64,000 nucleotides of DNA, taken from assembly GCA_024734495.1 (NCBI GenBank), contig JALMQS010000153.1, positions 5,977,294 to 6,041,293 of the forward strand. The letters run 5' to 3'. The notes below the pieces were generated by a model. The model was not told where the DNA came from. It saw only the letters and a list, made by a program, of their open reading frames with translations, and searched no databases. Positions 11,515 through 21,667 of the stretch are shown here, in pieces. The stretch is from Forficula auricularia. Its lineage: Eukaryota > Arthropoda > Insecta > Dermaptera > Forficulidae. Each line of letters starts with the position of its first letter. Position 1 is the stretch's first letter. The position numbers were made by a program, and so were the translations under genes.

Positions 11515-12030
11515 AAATTTAGTTACAGCATCTTTAGTTCAGGCAAATTACGATTTTAATAGGAAATAATTCCCGGTAAAGATTTTATTGCTGAAATACC
11601 TTTGTTGGTACTCCAATATTACTGCCCTAAGTTTTCCCCCAAATCTGTGTTGTGGAAATTTTTCTACGCGCCTCAAAATGAGAGTTTTTTCAGTTTTTCT
11701 TGAATAACTCTAAAACGGCTTATCAAATCAAAAAGATTTTTATTAGATAAATTAAAGCTCTTTAAATTAGGCGTAAAAATTTTAAAGATTTAATCTGTCC
11801 GGAAAATGTAGAATATCTATAAATCTAAGAGTTTTATCAAAAAAGTGCTCCAAGTAAACGTTCAAATAAATACAATTTTCTATACAATGTGAGATAGGAT
11901 TCAAGTTTCTATGATGACTTTTTATATGAATAAATATTATTTCATATTTAAAGCTATTTATTTTACATCAAAAATCAAATTTAACTATATACTTAATCCT
12001 ATTCAAATACCATAATATTGAAACAAAAAT
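11515..12030. repeat. Interspersed repeat family E, single arm
   Basis: The stretch with 'aaataattcccggtaaag', 'ttgtggaaatttttctacg' and 'aaaacggcttatcaaatc' recurs at 35925-36600, where it is present twice head to head. Here it is a single copy. Function unknown. Confidence 0.55.
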
Positions 12031-12454
12031 GTTCAGTGGCTCTTTAAAAACTGTGAAATTTTTGTAAATTGTAACTTTTGGCCCCTTCCGTCTCAAAAGG
12101 TTGCCGAACCCCTGGTCTAGACCCGTGGTTCTTAACCTTTTATTAGTCCCGGCCCCCTTAAGATCTGAAAGTATTTTCGCGGCCAGTAACCTCCCCCACC
12201 ATTAGGTAACATACTTGTAATTATTTGTACAAAAAAACTCTCTAATTTAACAATAATTCATAAATGTTTTTGAATCCACTCCACTAATTTGTCTATAGGC
12301 ACTTCAAATGGGTTATTTGTAAAACTATTCGCATGCAAGATTCTATCGGAATCGATTACGTTGTTTCGTTTTAATATTGATCATTGTGGAAAATCCCTTT
12401 TCGCACAGATATGTGGAAACAAAGGCCAATAAATGTTGTATGGCGATGGTGAAC

Positions 12455-13070
12455 GGTACCCCGACATTACAGCCCCCGACAAAATACCCCCGAACAAAAT
12501 ATCCTTCAGACAAAATATCCCCCGACATAATATCTTCTGACAAAATATTCCCCAGTATAAGGGAGTATACAAAAGAGATTAAGTGAGAAGCTTAATCATA
12601 GTTAAGTTAGTTATAATCATAGTTTTGAATATTGTAAACAGACTTTCATATTTTGGCGGCTAATTAGCCGTTTGAAAGTGCTGCTGTCTGTGGTGTTTGA
12701 TTAGGAAAAAATGGGAGCCCCAAACACACCCCGCCCGACGATTGGCTGGTTTGGTTTTCAATGTGTGTTTGATTAGAAAAAAAATGGGTGCCCGAAACAC
12801 ACCCCGCCCGGACTAAACTTTCGGAGGTTCGGTTAATATATATTCAGTTCGGCTCGGTTGGGTTCGTATAGCTGACGCCAACCGAGCCGTCTAAAAACCA
12901 GCCCGAAAGGAGCTATACGAACCCAACCGAGCCGAACTGAATATATATTAACCGAACCGCAGTCGATTTGCATTACTCATAAGATTCACGAGGGGAAGTG
13001 TTATTTTGTCATGAGATATTTTGTCTGAAGGATATTTTGTCGGGGGCTGAAATGTCGCGGAATCATGGTG
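12455..13070. repeat. Nested inverted repeat with 'acaaaatatc' tandem motif
   Basis: The outer parts (12455-12555 and 13000-13070) are partly complementary and built of short repeats of 'gacaaaatatccccc' type. The inner part (about 12835-12958) is a clear palindrome with arms 'ggttaatatatattcagttc' and its complement. The inner arm sequence (cgaaccgagccgaactgaa) recurs at 30910-30955. It interrupts the dead hAT gene. Confidence 0.6.
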
Positions 13071-13296
13071 AACAGGTTGTGGATATCCCTTCCCAATATG
13101 TATCCAAAATTGTACCAAACTTTTTTTCTTAAAAAGTGAATTCAAACCTAAATCCCTTTATCAGTTCAATTAAAGGGTCATCGTGGATTGGTGATAAATT
13201 GCTATTATTCCAGTTATTATAGAAATCTGGAATCCACAATTTTATGCTATCAATTTCATTATTTGGAAAATGTTCATAAATTTTTTCAATATAGTA

Positions 13297-14512
13297 AAGT
13301 CCATAGCATCCATATTATTTAATTAATCAAGTCCATAGCATCCATATTATTTAATTAATCAAGTCCATAGCATCCATAGTATTTAATTAATCAAGTCCAT
13401 AGCATCCATATTATTTAATTAATCAAGTCCATAGCATCCATATTATTTAATTAATCAAGTCCATAGCATCCATATTATTTAATTAATCAAGTCCATAGCA
13501 TCCATATTATTTAATTAATCAAGTCCATAGCATCCATATTATTTAATTAATCAAGTCCATAGCATCCATATTATTTAATTAATCAACTCCATAGCATCCA
13601 TATTATTTAATTAATCAAGTCCATAGCATCCATAGTATTTAATTAATCAAGTCCATAGCATCCATATTATTTAATTAATCAACTCCATAGCATCCATATT
13701 ATTTAATTAATCAAGTCCATAGCATCCATATTATTTAATTAATCAAGTCCATAGCATCCATATTATTTAATTAATCAAGCCCATAGCATCCATATTATTT
13801 AATTAATCAAGTCCATAGCATCCATAGTATTTAATTAATCAAGTCCATAGCATCCATATTATTTAATTAATCAAGTCCATAGCATCCATATTATTTAATT
13901 AATCAAGTCCATAGCATCCATAGTATTTAATTAATCAAGTCCATAGCATCCATATTATTTAATTAATCAACTCCATAGCATCCATATTATTTAATTAATC
14001 AAGTCCATAGCATCCATATTATTTAATTAATCAAGTCCATAGAATCCATATTATTTAATTAATCAACTCCATAGCATCCATATTATTTAATTAATCAAGT
14101 CCATAGCATCCATATTATTTAATTAATCAAGTCCATAGAATCCATATTATTTAATTAATCAAGTCCATAGCATCCATATTATTTAATTAATCAACTCCAT
14201 AGCATCCATATTATTTAATTAATCAAGTCCATAGCATCCATATTATTTAATTAATCAAGTCCATAGCATCCATATTATTTAATTAATCAACTCCATAGCA
14301 TCCATATTATTTAATTAATCAAGTCCATAGCATCCATATTATTTAATTAATCAAGTCCATAGCATCCATATTATTTAATTAATCAACTCCATAGCATCCA
14401 TATTATTTAATTAATCAAGTCCATAGCATCCATATTATTTAATTAATCAAGTCCATAGAATCCATATTATTTAATTAATCAAGTCCATAGCATCCATATT
14501 ATTTAATTAATC
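13297..14512. repeat. 32-bp tandem satellite, 38 copies
   Basis: The unit 'aagtccatagcatccatatt' + 'atttaattaatc' repeats without length change from 13297 to 14512, 1216 bp or exactly 38 units. Variants are few and recurrent: AACTCC in units 10, 13, 22, 25, 29, 32 and 35; CATAGAATCC in units 24, 27 and 37; TAGTATTT in units 3, 11, 17 and 20; AAGCCC in unit 16. The near 3-unit spacing of AACTCC suggests multi-unit unequal exchange. The unit is AT-rich and has no open frame. The array sits inside the dead hAT and directly abuts the foldback at 14505. Confidence 0.95.
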
Positions 14513-14790
14513 AAGTACATTGGCAGGTATTTGGACAGGAAAATAGCAAATAAAAAATTCTCATTGATTTACGCAACCCTGACGTTTCGCCAATTTATTT
14601 TGGCTTCAAAAGGTGTCTAAAAAATGATGTAACTTTTGTAATTTCTCTGAAAGTATTTTTTTTTGGGTTTTAATTTAGTCGACTGATGAAGCCAAAATAA
14701 AATTGGCGAAACGTCGCCTAAATCAATGAGAATTTTTTGATTTTCTACTTTTCTGTCCAAATACCTTCCAACGTACTTGATTAATTTTCA
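14505..14790. mobile_element. Foldback element carrying a hammerhead
   Basis: Arms of about 100 bp (14505-14610 and 14690-14790) are reverse complements. The outer ends are 'aattaatcaagtacatt' on the left and 'aacgtacttgattaatt' on the right, and both arms contain 'gccaattttattttggcttc' or its complement. The left outer end is continuous with the 32-bp satellite monomer. The arms derive from a Penelope-type hammerhead region; the right arm keeps the core and the left arm has lost its CUGAUGA box. Confidence 0.7.
14672..14726 (+). ncRNA. Hammerhead ribozyme candidate B
   Basis: CTGATGA is at 14683-14689. Stem II is GCCAA/TTGGC with a 7-base loop, and GAAA is at 14708-14711. An ACGT stem III (2 bp, as in dimer-forming hammerheads) is followed by C as the cleavage base. 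Stem I pairs ATTTAG before the core with CTAAAT after the cleavage site, with a small internal bulge. All core bases fit the consensus. Short stem III hammerheads of this kind are known from Penelope-like retroelements. Activity was not tested. Confidence 0.6.
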
Positions 14791-15059
14791 ATTAATTTTT
14801 GGATATGATATTGAATTAAATAATTTGTATGTTCTTTAACAAAATTCACAATTCTATCAGTAATCATTTGTGAATAATTTGAGAACATTTTCGAAAACAT
14901 TCGATTCTATTTTTCGAATCCCATGTACGAAGTTTCATTTTCATCGCCTCTATTTTATCTCGCATGGAAAAAATATTGTGTTGATTTTCTTGCATAGATA
15001 AATTTCGTTGCTTTATCAGATTGTCAGTAATAACATATTTCTTGAAAAATAGGTATATT

Positions 15060-15440
15060 TGCAAATGAAAGTATATTTGCTATAATGTAAAAATTGTAAA
15101 CCTAGACTTATAAAAAATATTTATACCATTTTATTAAACTTGTAATTTTTCTTTGTCTGTTTGTTTGGATCTAATTTACCTATGCGCTCAACGTTTTTAT
15201 TTAGTTTAACTATATAAAAACTTAAAGAATTATAATATTTTCGCGGCCCCTACTGTTATATTGAAATCGTCTACTGGATTTACTCGAGAAATAAACCTTT
15301 TTAAACTCAAGATACTTTCAAATGGATCTATTAAGTAGAAAATAATTTCTTAAATCTGAGTATAACAAAGTTGTAATATCATTATAAACACTTATTTTCA
15401 TTGTTGTGACTTTTCGATTTAATAAATATTTATTTAATAA
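15060..15440. other. Non-coding, remnant of the dead hAT
   Basis: AT-rich. The phrase 'attttcgcggcccc' at about 15237 resembles 'tattttcgcggcc' at 12172. That hints at the terminal region of the same dead hAT, but no inverted end was found. Confidence 0.35.
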
Positions 15441-16020
15441 CGAGCTTCGAGGGCTCTGCCAAAGGGCACCGTCTCGATCCAAAAATTGTATTCCTCTTAA
15501 AAAACCACACTCCAAATGTATACCCGTAAACTACCGAAAATACATCGTCTCTTAAAAGTTTCGCATCTTTAATTTTTGAGTGGCGAGGGGGGGGGAGGAA
15601 CAATTATCAATATATTTAATGTTTCTTAATTTAAAATGAATTGGAGTCTTTCATTTCAAAATTCGAATATATATATTTCAAATTTGCCTGGTTAATGAAA
15701 ATCGATTGGAGCCATCAGTTTAAATTATATTTCAAATTTGCCTCGTTAATTAATATATATTTAATGTTTCTTAATTTAAAATCTATTGGTGTTTTTTCAT
15801 TTTCATTCGAGTTCAAATGAATACAATATTATCTAGACACAAAGTCTAAATCAAAAATATATAGTTTTAGTAAAAGAAATCAAGATATAAATATTAATGT
15901 GACATTGGTCTAGTGGTTAGAGCTGATGACCATAGTTCAAGAGTTCGTCGGTTCGATTCTAGGCAAGAGAGTAATTTTTTTAGAGAAATTTCTCTAAGCG
16001 TTGTTACAAATTAATCTAGA
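15441..16020 (+). mobile_element. S1 composite repeat with tRNA-like 3' part
   Basis: It starts 'cgagcttcgagggc' and ends 'acaaattaatctaga'. Near the 3' end lies a tRNA-like block with an A box 'tggtctagtggtta' (15906-15919) and a B box 'ggttcgattct' (15950-15960), then a palindrome 'ttagagaaatttctctaa'. Further copies are at 46752-47386 (+) and 42109-42880 (-), with broken pieces at 2983-3610. Because the polymerase III boxes lie close to the 3' end, it is not a standard SINE and may be a compound of two repeats. Confidence 0.6.
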
Positions 16021-16379
16021 TAAACATAAATAGTATTAATTATTTAATCATTATTATTTTATAATTAAGTTGAATAATTGTTAAAAATAATTAGTAGAAG
16101 TTTGTGAATATAATTGATTTAATATTTTTTATTATTTGTATAAAAAAATAGTTTTAATAAAAGTTGTTCAGCCCCTTTTGTAGATTCAGAATATGTACAG
16201 AAACATACAGGTCACCATTTAAAAAACAGAAGTTGACCTCGAAATACCCATGAAAGCCCGTTCTAGGTCGACAAACAATAGCGTAGTTTAATTTCCCCCC
16301 TCATATAAATAAACTTTTATTTGAAACTTTTTTTCACTGTTTTTGAATTATAAGACTGTCTCAAGATAAAAAAACTCGC

Positions 16380-16612
16380 CCGGTATATATTAATATTTGC
16401 TATAACCTATTAGTGGGTTTTAAAATTAAAAAATCAATTAATAAATAAAAAAGATATTTGAAAAAAATGTATAGAAACTTTTTTATTGAGATTTTCATCT
16501 ATCAATAATTACTTTAATTAAGAAAAAGATCAATTAAGATTAAATTTATCAAGGTCCAGACCTAGCCAGATCGTTTTCTCATCCTCAAAACTTGTTAATA
16601 GAATTTGTTTCC
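16380..16612 (-). mobile_element. Helitron-like internal fragment
   Basis: It matches the segment of the minus-strand elements that carries 'agtgggttttaaaatta' and 'gacctagccagatcg' (compare 4050-4215 and 28270-28450). The 5' terminus is missing. It stops where a hAT-like end begins. Confidence 0.5.
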
Positions 16613-16615
16613 ACC

Positions 16616-16700
16616 AGTGGTTCCCAACCTTTCGTGGCTCATCGCCCCTTTCTGGAGGTTGACTAACACCTATCGCCCCCTTTTCATTTTCATTGTATGC
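16616..16700 (+). mobile_element. hAT-like terminal fragment
   Basis: CAGTGGTTCCCAACC followed by 'tttcgtggctcatcgcccc' has the look of the 5' end of a hAT element. A partner end was not found nearby. Confidence 0.45.
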
Positions 16701-16813
16701 CTAATTTTAATTTGAAGTAAAGTGTAAATAATAATGTTTTGTAAGGAGCTGGAAAATTTTCAGGGGGGGGGGTCAATCCACAAAGCAAAATATTGGTTTT
16801 AGGTGAAACATGA

Positions 16814-17146
16814 TATTAATTAATAAAGTAAAGGGTGTGTAGTTTCACAGTGAATGAAATAAAACTCAAAGAGGTTTATACAAACTCAATATATTTTGGA
16901 TTATTAGTCCATCATCAGGAGTTTACAAGTTAAAACTAATAATAATTGAACGAGTGATCCACCAAATTTTAACATCTCCATTTAGATGTTAAAAATTGTG
17001 ATCGCTCGTTCAATTATTATAAGTTTTAACTTGTAAACTCCCTGATGATAGACTAATAATCCGAAATATATTGAGTTTGTATAAGCCTCTTTGAGTTTTA
17101 ATTCATTCACTGTGAAACTACACACCCTTTACTTTATTAATTAATT
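16814..17146. mobile_element. Foldback with paired hammerhead-like arms
   Basis: Near-perfect inverted repeat with arms of about 160 bp (16814-16975 and 16985-17146), outer ends 'aaagtaaagggtgtgtag' and its complement. Each arm contains a hammerhead-like core: rc of 16885-16925 on the minus strand, and 17030-17066 on the plus strand. Each arm has one different core or stem II defect, so together they imply an intact ancestor. Confidence 0.7.
17030..17066 (+). ncRNA. Hammerhead ribozyme candidate C
   Basis: CTGATGA (17042-17048) is followed by a stem II of type GGA/TCC (one mismatch in this arm; intact in the opposite arm) and GAAA. Then comes an ATAT stem III, and stem I AAACTC/GAGTTT pairs perfectly around the core. 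In the opposite arm GAAA has become AAAA. Confidence 0.5.
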
Positions 17147-17154
17147 TTTTTTAT

Positions 17155-17530
17155 TAAAACAAATACTTAGTCCAGTTAAATTGTGTTTTTACTCGGAATG
17201 TTTTGGGCTAGTTGTAATTTCTTCGACTCTTCATGTTTTTTGGTGTACTGAATCCCAATCTTATGTTTGCTATTAAAATTTCGTGACGAAACATTGTCAA
17301 AAATTCCAAAAAAAAAGGTGAAAAATCTCATTTTTTGACGTTTTTTTGCTTATAACTGGAAAACTATCAACTTTATGTAAATAATATTCCTATGCAAAAT
17401 GAAAGTATATAAAATTTTCTATAAATTTCATTATTTAGGTTTTTTCTCCGACCAACCGATTTTTCCCATTTTGACCATGAATGAGCACGTTTTCGCCAAA
17501 GACCACTCTGTGCATTTTTAAACTAGATTA
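17155..17530 (+). repeat. Interspersed repeat family G
   Basis: Shared phrases are 'agtccagttaaattgtg', 'aatttcgtgacg(a/c)aacattgt', 'gcttataactggaaaac' and 'cattttgaccatgaa'. Other copies are 32050-32230, 44030-44480 and 50250-50900, with paired copies in the hairpins at 25985-27175 and 33965-34445. No coding region or TIR recognised. Confidence 0.6.
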
Positions 17531-18483
17531 AAATTTTTACAATTCATACAAAGTTTCATCTTAAGTGGATAATGGATTGAAATTTATTATCGACCAGCTT
17601 CTGTTTGAATGTGTAGCGAATTATTGGAACATTAGAGTGAAGCAGATTCAGCCAGGGCGTGCGTGGGGTGTCATTGACCCTTTTGGGCCTCACTAATCAA
17701 TTCTATTTAGTGGAATGAAAGGATCACGATTCGAACTTTATAGATTTACAAATTAATTAAATCCATTAACATTCCCTCACTTCTAATCTTTGGTATAAAA
17801 TTTAGAAATTGTAAACATTCAAAATAGCCATGAAGGGTGTAGATTGTTGTTACGACAACACTTTAGCGTTTTGGTTGCAACCCTTCTTGACCAGAGAAAG
17901 GTTGACGATTTGACGATTTATCTCGAAGAAGCTCCCCGCAGAAAGGTCTGGTAACGCGCCCAAGCGATTCGACCTGTTTCAGCCCTGATGCTGATTTGAT
18001 GGGAATTGAAGTAGGAGAGATGTATTTAAAGAAAAGAGTATTATTTAGTATTGGTTTTTTTATTAGTTATTTTATAAATTTACATTTCTCCATGCTGATG
18101 GCTGGAGAGCTTAAAACTCGTCTCTCAACTCCAATTGACAACTGACCACCCCAAATGGGCTTCAGCTTAGAACTGCTAACTCTCTGACTGACTCAAACCT
18201 GCCTGAAGAGTCGAAATTTTAAAATTACTTCTCATAGGCCAAATTCTTAATTAGCGGGGCGTATCTCAAAATCATTGAGCCCTCCCATTTCCAGAAATTT
18301 CCCACGCAAAAATGACTTTTACAATCGACATGTGTTAAGAGCCATTTGACATTTACGTCCAGGAAGTTGTAAAATCCCTTACCCATTGTGAAATGGTCAC
18401 ATTCGAGGATCAAAAAGGGAAGCCGACTGCCAAAATATTACCCTTAAGAATAATTATATTTATATTTAAGGAAAAAATTCTCG
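17531..18483. other. No gene recognised
   Basis: It has slightly more balanced base composition than its surroundings in 17830-18400. Short open frames, for example the 62 codons ending near 18225 on the minus strand, show no domain. It may be intron or an unrecognised repeat. Confidence 0.4.
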
Positions 18484-18499
18484 ACGGCACAACATTGTA

Positions 18500-18720
18500 T
18501 AAGATGGATACAAATAAAATTGAACGAAACCAAGGCATTTTGGTCTACAAAAAAAGCCCTAATGAGTGAACATGGAAGAAATTATATTTTACGAGATATT
18601 CATTATTTTGTGAAAATGTCTGTTAGTACTTTACAACATTTTTGGTATGCTCTAGCTCAAAATCCAGTTTGAATATCAAAACGAAATTTTATAGGTAGTT
18701 TTGGTGCATTAAGATTAAGA
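18500..18720 (-). repeat. Family D, inverted partial copy
   Basis: This is the reverse complement of the family D tail, with 'cattttggtctacaaaaaaa' and 'aagagctgattagattttgg' as landmarks. It faces the plus-strand copy that starts at 18796, so the pair is head to head. Confidence 0.6.
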
Positions 18721-18795
18721 GCTGATTAGATTTTGGTTGAAATCAATATATAAATAAATCAAATATACTATAACCTACGTGAACTTATAATAAAT

Positions 18796-19485
18796 AAATT
18801 GACACGTTCTGATGTGGCCATCCACTTGACTTTACCATACACTTCTGGTTGAGTTTGGTACAAGGGCCTAGATTTTAATTTTTTAACCCTACAACCCCCC
18901 ACCCAATTTCAGCGGTTAGTTTTTGCATTTTTATACTTCTGGGGTACCATTGATTATGCATACAAAATTTGATTGAGTTTGGTAAATGGCCAAGATTTTC
19001 AATTTTTGACCTTATACCCCCCCCCCCCCCCTTTTGGGCGGTTAATTTTTGCATTTTTAGACATCTGGGAGTCCACTGATTATGTATACAAAATTTGGTT
19101 GAGTTTGCTCAAACGGCCTAGATTTTTAATTTTTTAACCCCCTCCATCCCCCTTAATTGTTGGTCGATAATCACCAAAATCTAATCAGCTCTTAATCTCA
19201 ATGGACCAAAACTACTTGTGAAATTTGGTTTTGTTATTCACACTAGTTTTTGAGCTAGCTCGTCCACAAAAATTTGATAACGCACAGACTAACTAACAGA
19301 CATGTTGACAAACCAATTATTATCTGGAAAAATATAATTTTTTCGATGTTCACTTATTAGGGCTTTTTTGTGGAGCGAAATGCCATGGTTTCGCTCAATT
19401 TTTTTAATCAAAATAGTTTCAGCCGTTTTTGAGATATTTTGAAAAAAAGAAGGAAAAAACACTTTTTTCATTCACGATTACAATT
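18796..19485 (+). repeat. Family D repeat
   Basis: It contains three diverged copies of the 'ggttagtttttgcattttta' unit with C-runs of different length, then the common tail through 'gttgacaaaccaattatta' and 'tttgagatattttg'. Confidence 0.65.
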
Positions 19486-20464
19486 AATGAATGTATGTAG
19501 TATTGTAGCATATTAAGATTTTAGCTTTATTAGTTTTAAGCGACAGAAATAATATATACGAGTATACTCTATTATAAAGATATACATTTTTAACTAGTTT
19601 ATGGAAAATTTTTTAAATAATATGTTTGTCGATATAACGGATTAGAGGATTTATGTGACGAGAAATTGATCTCTGAAGGCTTAATTTTGGAAAGAAATAT
19701 TTTGATACGTTTTGTAATTAAACTAATTATTGGCAGGTTGTGTAAAAATAAATCATGTTGTTGAATCAAAATAAAACAAGTGTTCGATTAAATAACAAAA
19801 CAATTACCGAACAAATCTTTATTAATTTAACAAGTATGTTTGCTCAAAATGGCCCTTTTTGAAGGTTAATAATCCAAAAGATGAACAAAACAATAAGCAA
19901 TTCTGGATGCATTTAGGGTGCTAAGAACCCTGTGGAGAAACTTGTTTTATTCTTTCTTTAAAACTGTCTGTCTGTCTGTCTTTAGCCTCCTGGTGATCTT
20001 TTAATCTTTGAAAAGTCAATCTCCGGCATACATCATATCGCTGGGGAAAATATTATCGCTGCTGCAAATAATCCGGATTTCGGGCAAAATTGAGTTCCCT
20101 CTCCTCTCCCTCTCGCTGGGTTTCTAATCCCATCTCCTTTTTTCTCTCTTTTCTCTGCTTGCTGCTCTAAATTGATCTTTCATGAATTATTTCGGTTTCT
20201 CTCTCATTATTCATTAATGAGAATTTAATTCTCCACCCGCCCAGCTATCTAATCTAATGGCTTTATTATTATATCTGAAAATACTTTATTCCTTAGAATT
20301 TCCATTAATAATATATTACACCTACTAATATTACAGATAATATTATACTAATATTAATCATTTTTTCATTTCTTTTAAAAATCTTTAGCTTGACTCTGGA
20401 GGACTAGCAAAAAATTATTATTTTTAACCTTTAAGTATATATATATACAATAATTTCTCGTGAA
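19486..20464. other. Non-coding; pyrimidine-rich tract
   Basis: A short (TCTG)n run is at about 19967-19981, and a CT-rich tract lies at 20098-20165. No gene seen. Confidence 0.45.
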
Positions 20465-21355
20465 AGATATTAATTTGCCGATGGTAATAGATTCAAATTT
20501 ACTAGAAAATCATAGATCAAAGATGGTGTCATCTATTAATTCCGATGGAGTGGAATATTTTTAATTATATGTCAGAGGGGTTGTTTTCACCCCCTCGGGA
20601 ATCGAACCCGAGTGCCAGTAACAGCAATCCGGGCCACCTGGCTCACCTGCGGGATACGAACCTCTCTGACATATGCAAACGCGTAAAATATTTTACTCAA
20701 AGATTGTTATCTTAATTTGTAAAATTTCGCGATATAGTGATTCTAAATTTAAACATATAGCCATGCCATATAATTTAAATACAGGTGCGTAGAGTGTTAT
20801 CGTATCCCGCAGTGTGAGCCAGGTGGCCCGGATTGCTGTTACCGGCACTCGGGTTCGATTCCCGAGGGGGTGAAAAACAACCCCTCTGACATATAATTAA
20901 AAATATTCCACTCCATCGGAATTAATAGATGACACCATCTTTGATCTATGATTTTCTAGTAAATTTGAATCTATTACCATCGGCAAATTAATATCTTTCA
21001 TATTAAATTAGGAAAAGTCATTCCATTGCCCTTCGAATTTTGAATTTCTTCAAAATTCGAAACACTCAACCACCTTTATTTAAATTATATGGCATGGCTA
21101 TATGTTTAAATTTAGAATCACTATATCGCGAAATTTTACAAATTAAGATAACAATCTTTGAGTAAAATATTTTACGCGTTTGCATATGTCAGAGAGGTTC
21201 GTATCCCGCAGGTGAGCCAGGTGGCCCGGATTGCTGTTACTGGCACTCGGGTTCGATTCCCGAGGGGTGAAAAACAACCCCTCTGACATATAATTAAAAA
21301 TATTCCACTCCATCGGAATTAATAGATGACACCATCTTTGATCTATGATTTTTTC
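20465..21355. repeat. Inverted and direct copies of a tRNA-like repeat
   Basis: A roughly 300-bp unit is present three times: minus at about 20465-20780, plus (partial) at about 20795-21000, and plus at about 21080-21350. Each carries a tRNA-like block with the T arm CTCGG-GTTCGATTC-CCGAG (perfect B box) and 'gtgagccaggtggcc' upstream. All are followed by the same unique body ('ccactccatcggaattaat'). The first and third form a long inverted repeat around the second. Probably a tRNA-derived repeat rather than functional tRNA genes. Confidence 0.7.
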
Positions 21356-21384
21356 TAACCAATAATTTCTCGTTTAATATAATA

Positions 21385-21667
21385 AGAGTACCTGGAGCCA
21401 ACCGAGCGTGCTCCGGCAACTTTTTGCTTCAGCTTGCAGTTATATATTAATATTATTTTTAATTTAAAAATTCTGATAAAAAAACAACCCCGTCACTTGC
21501 ACACCACCCGGCACCCCCACCTCCATACCAGCCCAAAACTTGTTTAATAGAGTTGGTTTCATCAAAAATTGGTAGAGCCGTTTTCAAAATATAATTAAGA
21601 TAAACAAATAAATATATAAATTTATAAAATATATAAACAATTTTAGCTCGTTTAATAAAAGTAGTTA
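21385..21667 (-). mobile_element. Short Helitron-like element
   Basis: On the minus strand it starts at about 21667 ('ttattaaacgagctaaaatt') and ends near 21385 with 'agcacgctcggttggctcc' and 'aggtactc'. This is the hairpin plus terminal phrase of the family. At about 280 bp it is an internally deleted copy. Confidence 0.55.

Larger units (their letters stand above)
10519..12114. mobile_element. hAT non-autonomous element with 8-bp TSD
   Basis: It begins CAGGGGTCGGCAACC and ends GGTTGCCGAACCCCTG, an inverted repeat with one inserted base. It is flanked on both sides by the same octamer GTCTAGAC (10511-10518 and 12115-12122), the 8-bp duplication made by hAT transposases. The 1596-bp interior has no transposase frame. 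It holds a second hAT-like start ('caagggcggatccag', 10754), a GC-rich insert (about 11040-11400) and one arm of family E (11515-12030). Non-autonomous, nested and old. Confidence 0.85.
12123..15250 (-). pseudogene. Second hAT element, dead (ZBED/SCAND3-like transposase)
   Basis: The end next to 12123 reads 'cgtggttcttaacc' and is followed by 'ggccccctta', like the CAGTGGTTCTTAACC ends of hAT elements. On the minus strand two fragments of a hAT transposase remain. One is 12346-12414 (CEKGFSTMINIKTKQRNRFR), the C-terminal dimerisation segment. The other is 14864-15064 (contains NIFSMRDKIEAMKMKLRTWD), from further upstream. Their order fits a minus-strand gene with its 3' end near 12123. Foldbacks and a satellite array have split it, and stops interrupt it. 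The far end is not located. Confidence 0.6.

Noticed and set aside
13297..14512. CRISPR-like regular array
   Set aside because: The 32-bp units are contiguous, with no unique spacers and no cas genes; it is a eukaryotic satellite.
20585..20660. Functional tRNA genes in the 20.5-21.3 kb repeats
   Set aside because: The perfect T arm occurs in three repeat copies with shared non-tRNA bodies, and no acceptor stem could be drawn.
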